Positions 1 to 28,050 of a stretch of DNA of 64,000 nucleotides are shown here, one piece after another; within the stretch, counting starts at the first letter, position 1; every line of letters begins with the position of its first letter. Source of the stretch: Polychytrium aggregatum (lineage: Eukaryota > Chytridiomycota > Chytridiomycetes > Polychytriales); contig NW_026516203.1 of NCBI RefSeq assembly GCF_025602895.1, forward strand, positions 744,001-808,000, given 5' to 3'. Below the pieces are notes generated by a model. That model saw only the letters and a list, made by a program, of their open reading frames with translations, was not told the DNA's origin and did not search any database. The translations under genes were made by a program, and so were the position numbers.

Positions 1-607
1 GCGGGATTTGGTCGGGATCGAACAGCGCGAGCTCCTTGACAATGTCGTCGCCGCTCCAGACCACGGCTCCATAAGCGTCATCGGCAACGACGTCGCCGTG
101 CAGGACCGGAACCATTCCCTGCCGGAGCGTCTCATGCACGGCTGCATAGAGCCGCTTGAGTTCGTGGATCTGGCCCCGACTCGACTTCACCAGCAATCCC
201 GGAGTGATCCCGATTGCCGGCACGCCATGCCGGACCAGCTCCTCGACAATCAGTCCGTTCAGCTTGCGGACCGAGGTGCGGGTTGCAGCCATCCCCAGAC
301 GCAGGGCGGTGTCGAGCTGTCGGGGCTGTTCTTCCGCAACGACAGCATACGAGTTCGTGCCCTTCAGTCCGTGCTCTTTGGCGATGTGATGTCCAAAGGA
401 GCCGGCTCCGTGGACGAGGAGAAGCGACGATGGCTGCGGGAATGGTGAACCAGAGACGTTGCTGGGCCAGCGGATGCTTGTCGAGCGGTGGTGTTGAGCA
501 GCAACGAAACGGATCAGGGCCTGGAACCGGTCGTGATCGATGGTCTCGACGGCAGACTTGTTGGTGATCGCTGCACCGCCGATTTTGATGAGGAGTGGAG
601 GAGGCAT
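1..607 (-). CDS. IPK: Isopentenyl phosphate kinase, 3' end missing
   Basis: Predicted to phosphorylate isopentenyl phosphate to isopentenyl diphosphate, the last step of the alternative mevalonate or isoprenoid-salvage route. It belongs to the amino-acid kinase fold. The reverse strand reads from an ATG at 607 without a stop to the window edge, about 202 residues. Near the N-terminus it has LLIKIGGAAITNK, the phosphate-binding glycine loop. Around residues 60-75 it has LLVHGAGSFGHHIAKEHGL, the GSFGHH signature with the conserved histidine of IPKs. Later come a GIT/PGLLV segment, PVLHGDVV and SGDDIVKELA, which are nucleotide-binding elements of the family. No intron is needed in the visible part. 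A 20-residue Ser/Pro-rich stretch before the GSFGHH motif is longer than usual. Glutamate-5-kinase and fosfomycin kinases share the fold, but the GSFGHH block favours IPK. Confidence 0.85.
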   Translation of the reverse strand, partial: MPPPLLIKIGGAAITNKSAVETIDHDRFQALIRFVAAQHHRSTSIRWPSNVSGSPFPQPSSLLLVHGAGSFGHHIAKEHGLKGTNSYAVVAEEQPRQLDTALRLGMAATRTSVRKLNGLIVEELVRHGVPAIGITPGLLVKSSRGQIHELKRLYAAVHETLRQGMVPVLHGDVVADDAYGAVVWSGDDIVKELALFDPDQIP

Positions 608-1160
608 TCTTGGGTGGAGAGGGCTCCAGGCCTTGATATTGCAGGGTGTCGGATACCAGCAGCGAGCGATGGGTGACCAGGGGCGGGGACGCACAACGAG
701 GGACGGAGAGAGAAGCCCAGTCCGCTTGGCCAGCCGACGGATCCTTCTCAATGTTGGTGGGATGTGGGAGGGGCCTCTACTGCACAATAGTGATGGGCCT
801 CTGCTGCACAATAGCGGTGCATGTCACCCACTTGGAAGTGCATATGAAAGAGTCAGGATTGTCATTCTGAATCCACATGGTGGCCATGCGACTCGTTCGA
901 CTGTCTTGATGCCGAGAGATCATGGAGCTGTCTCAAAGGGCCGAATATATACCTCTTCTCGGAACTGAGCCCCCGCCCCCCCCCCCGAACCAATCCAACA
1001 AACAGCAGGGACACACACGAGCGCTGTCTCGGTTGGTTTTGTTCTGAACAAGCTGTATTTCGGGCTGAGATGCTGCCTACACGGAGATTGTGCAAACGTA
1101 GTCTCGACATCGCGAGGGTCTGGATTGTCGCCCTCTCAATGAGGGCCCCAGAGAAGCCAT
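608..1160. other. Intergenic stretch between RPT1 3' end and IPK start
   Basis: About 550 bases between two genes on the minus strand. It holds the IPK upstream region, a 24-base direct duplication at 771-818 and a C run near 971-985. I see no conserved coding sequence in any frame. Confidence 0.6.
771..818. repeat. 24-base direct tandem duplication
   Basis: Two adjacent copies of a 24-base unit (771-794 and 795-818) differ at three positions. Each contains the core ctgcacaatag. It lies upstream of the IPK start and could be a duplicated regulatory element or slippage product. Confidence 0.8.
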
Positions 1161-4018
<2,858 letters not shown>

Positions 4019-4374
4019 TGCAGTGTGGATTTCTTGTGCGATACCAAAAAGTAGATGGTGACGCTAAGAGCGAGCAATTGGTGCTGGTGCAGCTGAGACG
4101 AGGGGTCAGAGACACAGACGGCGGCAGTAGTCAGGCCCGGATATGCGACGGTCCTTCGACTCGGATGCAGATTGCTGGCTTTTGGCAGCCCGGGCTCGAT
4201 CAAGGGTGGCGACGGCGAGGCCTGTGCTCGGGTTGGGCGAGAGAGCGACCAGGGTGCGGGACATGTGGAGGCACGTGCATTAGGGCTTGTGCTGGATTAG
4301 GGGTTGCACAGGGCTGGGCGCACGACTTGGCAGCCCTCGGCCAACCACTCTCTGCCCCAGATCAAGTCCGCCAA
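4019..4374. promoter_or_regulatory. Shared divergent promoter region of RPT1 and EAF6
   Basis: A 356-base gap between two start codons pointing away from each other, so both promoters must lie here. It contains a palindromic CACGTG E-box at 4272-4277, two TTAGGG hexamers at 4280-4285 and 4297-4302, and ggtggcgac at 4205-4213. The last resembles, but does not match exactly, the PACE element (GGTGGCAAA) of yeast proteasome promoters. Which sites are used is not shown by sequence alone. Confidence 0.55.
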
Positions 4375-5417
4375 ATGGCATCGACAGAGACACCCGAGAC
4401 CGCCAAGCCGACGAGCCCGACGGACAGGACCGAGGCCGGGCCGTCGCTGCTGAAGCAAGTCGACATCGATAGCGTGGGTGCTTGTGCAGGAGAGACGCTG
4501 GCTATGCTGGCGATGCGGGTGCACGGCTGGGCGATCCAAGTTTGGCTGCGACGACCAGACGATGCATATCGATCCTGGAGGGTGGCTCCCAGCGATGCTC
4601 ATGAGCAAATGACTTTCGTTCGCTCCCACACCCGATTGTGCGTCCGCCGATCAGGCCACTCGAGAAACGCTGGAAGAAGCCGAAAGGGATCTCGCCGAAC
4701 TCATCGCACGGAAGCGGGGCGTCGACAAATCGCTGGTAAACTTTGAGCGCCTTCAGCGCCATCAGCGTGGGTTCTTGGATGCCCATGGCTCTGTTTCAGC
4801 GTCATTGCAATGGGCTGGCCAGATGTGATCGAGCGTGGGGCGATATCTGGTGAGTATGCCGACTTGAACCGTCTCAGACAAACGGCTCTGATGCCTCCCT
4901 CCCTGATGGATCATGCACCGGTCCCGGTGCAGGCCAGTATCGAAGCCAACATCTATGCGCTTGAGGGCGCCTATCTCGAAGACACACATCTGCATGGCAA
5001 CATTATCCGCGGGTTCGATGGCTACCTGAACACGAGGGTCGACAGGAAGAAGCAGCGATTTACGGAGCAAGATCGACTGTTCTCGCAGTCGTCGGTGACC
5101 TACTTGAAGGTAGAGCGGATGTGTCAAGCTCGAGGGAGGACGGGCAGGCTCGCCATTCGTCTGCAAACGCACATTGCCTCAAGACGCACGGTGTGCGCAC
5201 ATCACTGTTCTGACACGGCCGTCGCTCTATGTTCTCCAAGGCACTGGAGATGAGAGAGCGAGAGGAGTTGGAGCGCAACGACGATGTCAGTCCGGACTCG
5301 CCGGTCCCCAAGATCCGAAGCACCCCGCTGAAGAAGATCAAAAAGACTCTCTTTGCGACTCCCGACACTGAGCGAAAGAAGAAGAAGATCCGGCTGGTAC
5401 GGTCTGACGAAGAATAG
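4375..5417 (+). CDS. EAF6: Chromatin modification-related protein EAF6
   Basis: A small coiled-coil subunit of the NuA4 and related MYST histone acetyltransferase complexes. Four exons join in phase: 4375-4473, 4655-4735, 4933-5109 and 5241-5417, giving 177 residues. Exon 2 encodes [19 protein letters not shown], the leucine-rich helix. Exon 3 carries the family core [19 protein letters not shown] followed by GFDGYL and [12 protein letters not shown], matching human MEAF6 (IYAFEGSYLEDT, NIIRGWD, RLFSKSSVT). Exon 4 is charged and ends in a lysine-rich tail, with TPLKKIKK and [10 protein letters not shown] as likely nuclear localisation. The first exon is Thr/Pro-rich and unconserved, so the start is the least certain part. 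Confidence 0.92.
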
Positions 5418-5955
5418 AGCGCACCCAAAACGAACGGAGCAGCCTGTTTTGCGTCAGGGTTGTCGCTTTCCTGGATCCTGAATACACACCCATCTATCGC
5501 CCCACCATACCAAGTGTGCTCGCGATGCATGCCGGCCGAGCGACTCGTTCGACCCGACTATCCCGATGTCGAGAAATCACGAAGGTGTCCGGCGGCACTG
5601 ACATGGGCAGGCAGGCAGGTTTGGCCGCTGCAAGTTGCTGCGATATCACCACGGCGTGCTTCTCACGCAGCAAGGGCTGGGCTGCAATAAAGACACCATC
5701 TTTGCAAAATCCACATTCTCATCATCGCTGTATTGAGAGCAGGCGGGGCAGGATACAACGAGTAGCCCGGGTCTATGCTTTACGGAGCGAGCTGCAAATC
5801 CACGATCCACCAATTGTGCAGAAAAGCGCAGATAACGATGGCAAAAAAGTGCGAGTTTGATCCAGTCGACAAGCTCGACCACGGAAGATGGCACAGCGAG
5901 GCGGCACCGGCACGATGGCGGCCGCACATGTCTCAGTACTCCAGGCAGAAGGAGC

Positions 5956-15242
<9,287 letters not shown>

Positions 15243-16812
15243 AGCATGGGAACTCAGTCGAGAGCATTGATGGCGAGCGAGCCAAGCCCAGGCCAGCCGT
15301 CATGGAGGGGGATCGTCGGCAAGCCAGTATGCCCAATATCCCACAATCAGTTCCGCCTGCAGACTGAGCAGAGAGTAGGCGTAGAAGCCGAGCATCTCGC
15401 TGTCGGTCGAGCTCCACAAACAGCGACGACCCAGCCCCCCCGACGCTTTGGCGAGCTCCTTGCAGCTTTGGACAGGCGAATGCGGGCTGATCTGCAAAGA
15501 GCAGACATTGCTGCTTCCGAGACCGCACATTGCAGAAATGCCGGATGTCCTCAACGCTGCATGTCTCTGGGAGCTCGCTTGCATAGGTGAGTCCCCAGGC
15601 CCAGGACGCTTTGGTTTGGCCTGCAGCGTGCGCCGTCGGCACCGACGGGACGGCAGACTGTGCAGGACGGCTGATCGCATGGCTGCCGATAGGAAGCCGT
15701 CGAGCCGTTCGGCACTGCTCTGCTAGCGGCTCACGGAGGCTTTGTATCTGCATGTCCCGATCTCCAGCCAGCTGCTGTGGCCTGGTTGTGGAGGACCAAG
15801 GCCAGAGCCAGGCTCCCACCGACTTGCAGGCAATCCCGGACCCGGCCGGAGCAAGCAAAGCGACTCGTACCTCTGGTTACTTGGTCTTGATCGACGGAAC
15901 CACCTGGCGGTCGGGAAGGCAATGGTCCGGGCGGATGTGCGCTGACGATCGTGGGCGATGATGAAGCCGCACACGGGGATCTGTTCGCCGTTTTCAGTTT
16001 TTTGCCCCTCCGGATTCCCTCGCCGGTGTGCCCTCGGCCGCCTCCCCCTCCAACGAGAACACACCACAAGCGCTCTTGCCTCGACGCTGGCAGCCCAAGC
16101 CTCTCGCGCAATTTGGTGCTTGGCGAGGGCATCGATGCCGTCCATAGTCGGTGATCAACAGGAGCGGCGTCGGCGGACGATGAGATAGCCTGGGTTGTCG
16201 CCGTGGATCGGGGATAAGCATTTGAGTTTTGATGCAGCCCTGGCACACAGAGTGCTGCAGGAATCGCACAGCGACGCTATATCCGACGATAAATCTCACA
16301 ACCAACGCAGCGATTCCATCGTAGGTGAGGCACCCTGGGACGCATGTTTGCTATCAGCACCAATGCCGTCCCAACTTTGTCAAGCAGCGTTCCCAGTTAC
16401 TCCGGGAAGTGCAGCTGAAGCAGCACCTGAGATCCCAGCCATTGCAACATCTGGCCAGCACCAAGGTTGGGCTGCAGATCAACAGCGGTGAGGCGGTAAT
16501 CCAGATCAAGTCAGATCGGATGAGATAGCAATCGCATATGTGCGAGAGCATTCATGCAATCCAGCCTCGAATGACTCCGACGATACGCATATGTCCCACG
16601 ACGTTTCGTTGACGATCGTGGGAGAAGATGGGTCAGCCCCGAGAAGAAAGTGGCCAGCGAGGACCTTTACAGAGGCGGGAGATGGTTGGCTAGTCTGTGG
16701 TTTATTGCATGCGAATGTGGGGCCTGCTGGCGGTGGACGGAGTCGCTTGCCTGTCCCAGGCCGATCCCGGGCAGAGACAAGAGATAGAGGGAGGGGGAAG
16801 AGAGGGATGCAC
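15243..16812. other. Gap without a confident gene
   Basis: About 1.57 kb between the 5' side of the CHD gene and the 3' end of the uL10m gene. Open frames exist on both strands (for example minus 15300-15680 and plus 16195-16491), but none shows a recognisable family, and GC-rich DNA yields such frames by chance. A Gln/Leu-rich helix-like stretch is encoded on plus around 16340-16480. Missing 5' exons of the CHD gene may be hidden here. Confidence 0.5.
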
Positions 16813-17787
16813 TCACGACGACTCAGCGGCAGCAGGATCGAGGTTCTTTTCGTGCTGCTGTAGCGAGAGGATCAGGGTCGAGGGTGCTGTGTTGAGGGTG
16901 CTGACCAGGCTCTGGGCAGGATAGCTCAGAAGCCCAACAATCTCGGCACGCAGATGGCTCAGGCCAGGCAGAGTCTTGACATGGTTCAGCTGATCGAGCG
17001 ACAGTGCGGTGGTCTCGAGCTTGCCGCCGACAACGAGGATGCTGTCCTTGAACTTATCGGCGAGGGTCATGAATTCGGCCGTGAGTCTGGGTCGCTCGGA
17101 TTCGGCGACGTTGGAGGAGGCAACACAGCACTGTCCCGTAAACAGACTTCGCAGCTCGAGCAGGGCTGGGTTCCCAGACTCAGCAGCAGCAGCCTTGATG
17201 GCGGCCGAGAACACGCCATTGCGGGCCATGGTTAGATCGAAGCCTTGTTTCTTGAACTGTCGCTTCAGCTCGGCATACTCGGACGCGGAGGGGTTGAAGA
17301 CGTTGAAGACAAAGAAGGTTGGCTGGGCGAGGATTTCCGAGTAGAACTCGAAGAGAAACGTTCGGCGTTCGTCAAGAGGCACACCGCGGCGGCTTCGCGG
17401 GGGATTCTGTTCGACATATCGAGCTCGTTCGGGAGTCAGGACACCCTTGTGTGTGGCATCTGAGGCAGCAGAGTCTGGCGTTAGAGCCGGAATGTGTCTG
17501 AAACGAATAATCGCACCACAGAGAGAAGCAGCAGCGTCACGTCGCTGCAGCGCAGCGATTGATCGAGTCCGCGGGCATCAAGATCGATCCCGGACGGCAA
17601 CGCCTGTCGGATTCTGCTTGGTGATCGTGGAGCTTGGAGCGAAGCCTCATGACGACGAACGGGACAACCGGCTCGGCTAGCACAGGGACAACTCACATGC
17701 ACGGATTGGGATATGGCGCACGCCCGAGGCCGAGAGAGCGGGCTGGATGGCAAGCGCCAGTGGACGCAGCGATCGGATGAGCGACAT
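16813..17787 (-). CDS. MRPL10: Mitochondrial large-subunit ribosomal protein uL10m
   Basis: A nuclear-encoded component of the mitochondrial ribosome stalk base. Two exons, 17697-17787 and 16813-17459, join in phase to 245 residues. The N-terminus MSLIRSLRPLALAIQPALSA is Arg/Ser/Leu/Ala-rich without acidic residues, a typical mitochondrial presequence. The body carries the L10 pattern: RRTFLFEFYSEILAQPTFFVFN, YAELKRQFKKQGFDLTMARN, then LRSLFTGQCCVA, DKFKDSILVVGGKLE, LPGLSHLRAEIVGLLSYPAQSL and a final helix. In L10 these correspond to the strand-helix core followed by the 'vGGkl' and 'LP' segments. Identification rests on this pattern, and the cytosolic P0 homologue is excluded by length and presequence. 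Confidence 0.85.
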
Positions 17788-18690
17788 GATGCACGAGAGG
17801 CCCGGTGACGACAGAGTCAGGCAGAGCCAAGACAATTTTTCGTTTTCAGATCGCACGCGGCTCGAGGGCGGCTGGAGCCAGCTTTTTTCTTGTGTTGCAC
17901 AAGACGATCTCAGGCGAGAACCGCGACGGCGTTCTCGGCAGGCCGGGCGAGAACATGGCGGTGGGAAACCAAAGGAGCGGAGGTCATGGATGGCTGCAGC
18001 AGAGCAGGAATGCCGGTCGCCGGCCATGCAGACGGAGAGATGTCCGCAAGCCCAACCCGGCCCTGGGACGGGTGAGCACCAGCGATCAAATTGGCTTGGT
18101 TTTTTTTCGGATCTCTGTTGCTGGCAACGACCACAATATCAGATCACTTGGAGTCAAGCTGTCTGGTAGACGGGCGTGTTGGTGGAAGGGTGAAGCAAAT
18201 GAAAAGAGCCCTGCAGGCTGAGGAATCGAGTATGGAAAAACAAATAGCAGAACGAAAGGACAGAAAGCGGGGGCACGGGGGGGGGCGGGTTTGGGGGGCA
18301 GGCCTCGCAGCGCGGGCAACAGGCACCTCAAAGCGCCAGCCATCCCAGCCAGAGCTGCCGATGCTGAATCTCAAGAAAGAGGCGCCGTATATAGCAGTCG
18401 GCACTTCTACGAAAAAAGGCGACACCAAAGGCCGGCGGACACGGGCGCGCGGCAATCCAAATGTGGGGAGTTGAGGGGAGCTTAGTCGGTCATGCCGTCG
18501 TCGGGGCTAATACGGAGCGGGAAGGTCAAAGTCAGTTGACTGGTAGCAGCGGCGATCCGAGCGACAAGCCCACACTCTCTGTGAATCGGATGCGGATTCC
18601 TTCACGCTGTGCAAGCCGGGGTCAAATCCGGGCGACAGATGAATGGGCCGGGCTGTCGTTGTTGCGATGTCCTTGTCAAGGACGAAGAAC
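17788..18690. other. Intergenic region between CRM1 3' end and uL10m start
   Basis: About 900 bases upstream of the uL10m start and downstream of the CRM1 stop. It contains a G run (18278-18297) and T/A-rich patches that fit a 3' untranslated region. I see no supported gene. Confidence 0.5.
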
Positions 18691-24557
<5,867 letters not shown>

Positions 24558-25927
24558 GTCAACGATCTGGGAGCGTCTGGGATTTATTGAATCCGTCCAG
24601 TATCAAGCAGGGTTGATGTCAGTTGGACGTCCATCGCAGAGGGAGTGGTGGGCAGTGCAGCGGCAGGCGAACCAGATCAGGAAGGAAATCGGGTGACGCT
24701 GGGGGGGGGGCAAATGTACGCCGCAGCGGTCCGGGCTGATGGCGACGGCTGGCCTGCGATCGAAACATAGCTAGCGCTTGCACCGCACGCCAGCCGCCTA
24801 TCGTCGGGAACACGGTGGCGGCACGATCTGGCCGGACGAGCTGGCCTGGTCGGTTGGCGGCGCTGCAGGCCCGATCCCAGCATCCGTCTGAGGCAAGGGT
24901 GGATATGCTGGGCGGTGGAGGGGGAAGGGGCGAGGCCGACCGGCAGAGCGGGGCGGCAATGTTCAGGAAGCAGGGGGCTCGGTGCTGGGTAGCGGTGGAC
25001 TCGAGTACGTACCCGTCAGTGTTGGCTGGTTGGTGAGGGTGTGGTCCAAGGCCGTCAGGAATGCCGACGAAAGAAAAGCGACGAAAAGCTGAGATCCTGC
25101 TGGGCACAGACTGGGCAGGCAGAGCGAGGGCCAGCGGCGGGATCATGGCCAATTTCTGCTAAATGCGGAAATAGTGGGGCCGGACTGTGCGGGCAGCCTG
25201 GACACGGGCGTGGCTTGGAGTGGCTTGGCGCTGGACGACAGCGCAAGGCCCGATGCATCGGCCCAGCACCATGTCCATCGCATTCGACACCCACCCCGGC
25301 TCGACAGCGCCCGGCCTCAACAGCACGAACAGTCCAAGGACACACGGCGGAGCCGGAAAAATGAAAGACAGAGCTGTAGCGGGCTGCTTGTCCCCACATC
25401 ATGCAGGCATGTCCGTGAAGCGGTTCACTCCAGTTTGCAAATCCATTCCCCGCGCCCTGGATGCCAGGATGGGCTCGTTCTCGGGAGGTTTTGAAAACCA
25501 TAGTGCAGTCGGGACTGAGCCAAAGATCGAATCCACTTGCTCTCTGCCGCGTGCGATGTACGCGGATTTGACGAGACTCACGTAGTGTATCCAAGAGCTA
25601 GCGATGGTAAACCTGTGAGAATGGGCGAATATGATCTGGATGGGGTGATATTGGCTCGCATGAAGCGGCGCATATCGCTGACGAACAAAGCTGCACCATA
25701 GCTACGGATAGGCCCTTTGTAGTCAGTTGCGGCCGAGCCAAATGGCGTGCCAGTTCATAGTAGCTCGATCCAAAACTCATCTTCATCACCGATGCATGCA
25801 CATAGAATACATACATTCATACACATAATCGCACATACATCCACATACTCATACGCACACACATACACATGCGCATCCAGTGCATGCTGGGCCGTGTCCT
25901 CACCCGCATCGCCGCGTGGGAATGGCG

Positions 25928-25962
<35 letters not shown>

Positions 25963-26079
25963 TACCACGTGATGCTTCGGGTTGGCGCAGGGTTATTGTC
26001 GCTGGTCGAGTGCAATTCCCTTGGACTCTCCTTCCGTTTTTCCAACGTCTTATTGTTAGGCCGGAACCCTTTATTCAAA
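24558..26079. promoter_or_regulatory. Divergent intergenic region of CRM1 and RPL12
   Basis: About 1.5 kb between the CRM1 and RPL12 start codons, which face away from each other. It includes a G run near 24703-24711, CATA/CACA-rich sequence at about 25795-25875 and a GT dinucleotide run at 25930-25961. I see no third gene. The stretch 25990-26079 just before RPL12 is pyrimidine-rich, as in many ribosomal-protein promoters. Confidence 0.5.
25930..25961. repeat. GT dinucleotide microsatellite upstream of RPL12
   Basis: About 15 to 16 uninterrupted GT units, ending about 120 bases before the RPL12 ATG. It is preceded by CATA/CACA-type repeats from about 25795. Confidence 0.95.
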
Positions 26080-27530
26080 ATGCCTCCCAAGTTTGACGCC
26101 AACGAAATCAAGACTGGTACGTTGTGCGGTCGCGGATAGATGGATGGATGAATGGATGGATGGATAGATGGATGGATGGATGGATGGACAAGCGACGAGC
26201 CAACAGACGGATCAACGCCTCGGTGGACCAACGGATACGACATTGCCGGGCGGACAGCAACAACCGATTCGGAGCTTTCGGCCCGCTCGGACCGAGCGAC
26301 CTCGGCGAAATCGAGAATACGGTCCTCAAAGGACCGGGCTGTGTGACTGCAATTGGTGGTATCGTTCAGCTGTCGCCGATCTGCCCAATATCGGCTTCCC
26401 CGCGCCGGACATACCAGTCTCGACGCTTGACGAACATCCCTTGGACCCAGCACAACAGCACTGGACAGAGGGAACGGCTCAATTCACGGAGCTCTGACTC
26501 CATATCGGCGGTCTGGTGACGGATCGAAGGGATGCGTTCCATTCCCGACCCCCAAGCAATGCTCGATCATGTTCGCTTGGATTCACGGTTCCGGCGACCC
26601 ACCTCGAAGACCATCGCTGTCCATCCGTCCTCCCTCCACGGACGTGTGCTGAAATCAGAATCTAATCATTCCCCGATCATGCCCACGTTTCTGTGAACTT
26701 GGCGGCAAACAGTCGCCCTCCGTGTTACCGGTGGTGAAGTCGCTGGTGGTTCTGCTCTTGCCCCCAAGATCGGTCCCCTCGGTCTGGTTCGTATCGCGAG
26801 AACGCAAAGCGACCCGTTTTGCAGCGTGCTCTCCCCTCGTCGCCATCGTCCCGATGACTGATGTTGTTTTGTGCGCAACAGTCCCCCAAGAAGGTCGGAG
26901 AAGACATCGCCAAGGCCACCCAGGAATGGAAGGGTCTCCGCATCACCGTCAAGCTGATCATCCAGAACCGTCAGGCTGCCATCGAGGTCGTTCCCTCTGC
27001 CTCTTCTCTTGTCATCAAGGCCCTCAAGGAGCCCCCGCGTGACAAGAAGAAGGAGAAGAACAGTACGTAGCTTTTTTACTCTAATGTGGCAAAAATGACA
27101 TGCGGCAGTCCATCGACATGCAGCCGTGCAGATTCAACCGCAGACGATGGCGATCCTGTGACGCTCGAGTGTCTGTACTCACCTTCCTGGCTGACCACTC
27201 GGTTCTGCAGTCAAGCACAACGGCAACCTCGCTCTCAACGATATCGTTGAGATCGCCCGCAAGATGCGCCACAAGTCCCTGGCCAAGGACCTCGCCGGCA
27301 CCGTCCGTGAGATCCTCGGCACCGCCTTCTCTGTTGGCTGCACCGTCGACGGCCAGTCCCCCCAGGATGTCAGCGAGAAGGTTGCCTCTGGAGTAAGTTG
27401 TCGGCGCTACTCATCCATCTATCATCCCCCTTTCAAGCTTGCGCGCTGATAGCTAATCGAGCCCGCCGTACTATCCTCTCTGATCCTTCCACTTTCTGTC
27501 CTGCAGGAGATCGAGATCCCCGAGAACTAG
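26080..27530 (+). CDS. RPL12: 60S ribosomal protein L12 (uL11)
   Basis: The cytosolic uL11 protein, at the base of the P-stalk where elongation factors act. Five exons join in phase to 165 residues, exactly the family length: 26080-26116, 26713-26786, 26882-27062, 27211-27392, 27507-27530. The start [13 protein letters not shown] is canonical. Next come [40 protein letters not shown], the conserved [18 protein letters not shown] and [12 protein letters not shown]. The C-terminal rRNA-binding domain has [20 protein letters not shown] and SVGCTVDG. The ending is EIEIPEN. The donor after exon 2 is GTTCGT, a weak match to consensus. Intron 1 (596 bases) is unusually long for the window and carries a GATG-type repeat, in keeping with regulatory first introns of ribosomal-protein genes. 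Confidence 0.97.
26136..26189. repeat. Tetranucleotide (gatg)n repeat in RPL12 intron 1
   Basis: About 13 units of gatg/ggat with a few gata and gaat variants, starting some 20 bases after the intron 1 donor. Confidence 0.9.
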
Positions 27531-28050
27531 ATGCACTGTTCATATCGCTAGGACGCAAATATAAAGGGATTCTGAAATAACATTTGTTGCGCTCTCCCAG
27601 CCCAATAACATTTGTTGATGCCTCTGTCCATGTCCATTCTCTGCTCTTGGCTGTCCGTCCGCTCGGTTCGCCCCAGATGCGTGTCCCATCATCTCTATTT
27701 CCGTCTCTGCTTCTCCGCACCTCCTCCCCCTTGCATCCTCGAGAGCCCATGTCGTCTCCCATCTCGGCTGCGTTCCTGTGGTCGCCAAACCCCAGCGCCA
27801 AACCCCAGCGCCAGCCACACCGTGCGCAGCACCCGTTGGCTGGCTTGGCTGCCTCGCCGGATCGAGCCAGCCATGTCGTCCGCCGATGCCCGTTTTGGTC
27901 CAGGGTCGCCCGACCCAAAAAGACAAAGGAGGATCTCGACAGTCTCGGCTTCGTCTTGCACTAGCAGTCCTCCCGATCGACCCCCCCCCGGCCGCTGCTC
28001 TTGCCCATCTCGCCTTGGCACCTGCCTTCATTCCGTCTCCGTCTGTGATC
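27531..28050. other. Intergenic region between RPL12 and CCT4
   Basis: About 520 bases between two genes on the plus strand, holding the RPL12 3' untranslated region and the CCT4 promoter. Short direct repeats occur, such as ataacatttgttg at 27578-27590 and 27605-27617. I see no coding sequence. Confidence 0.5.
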
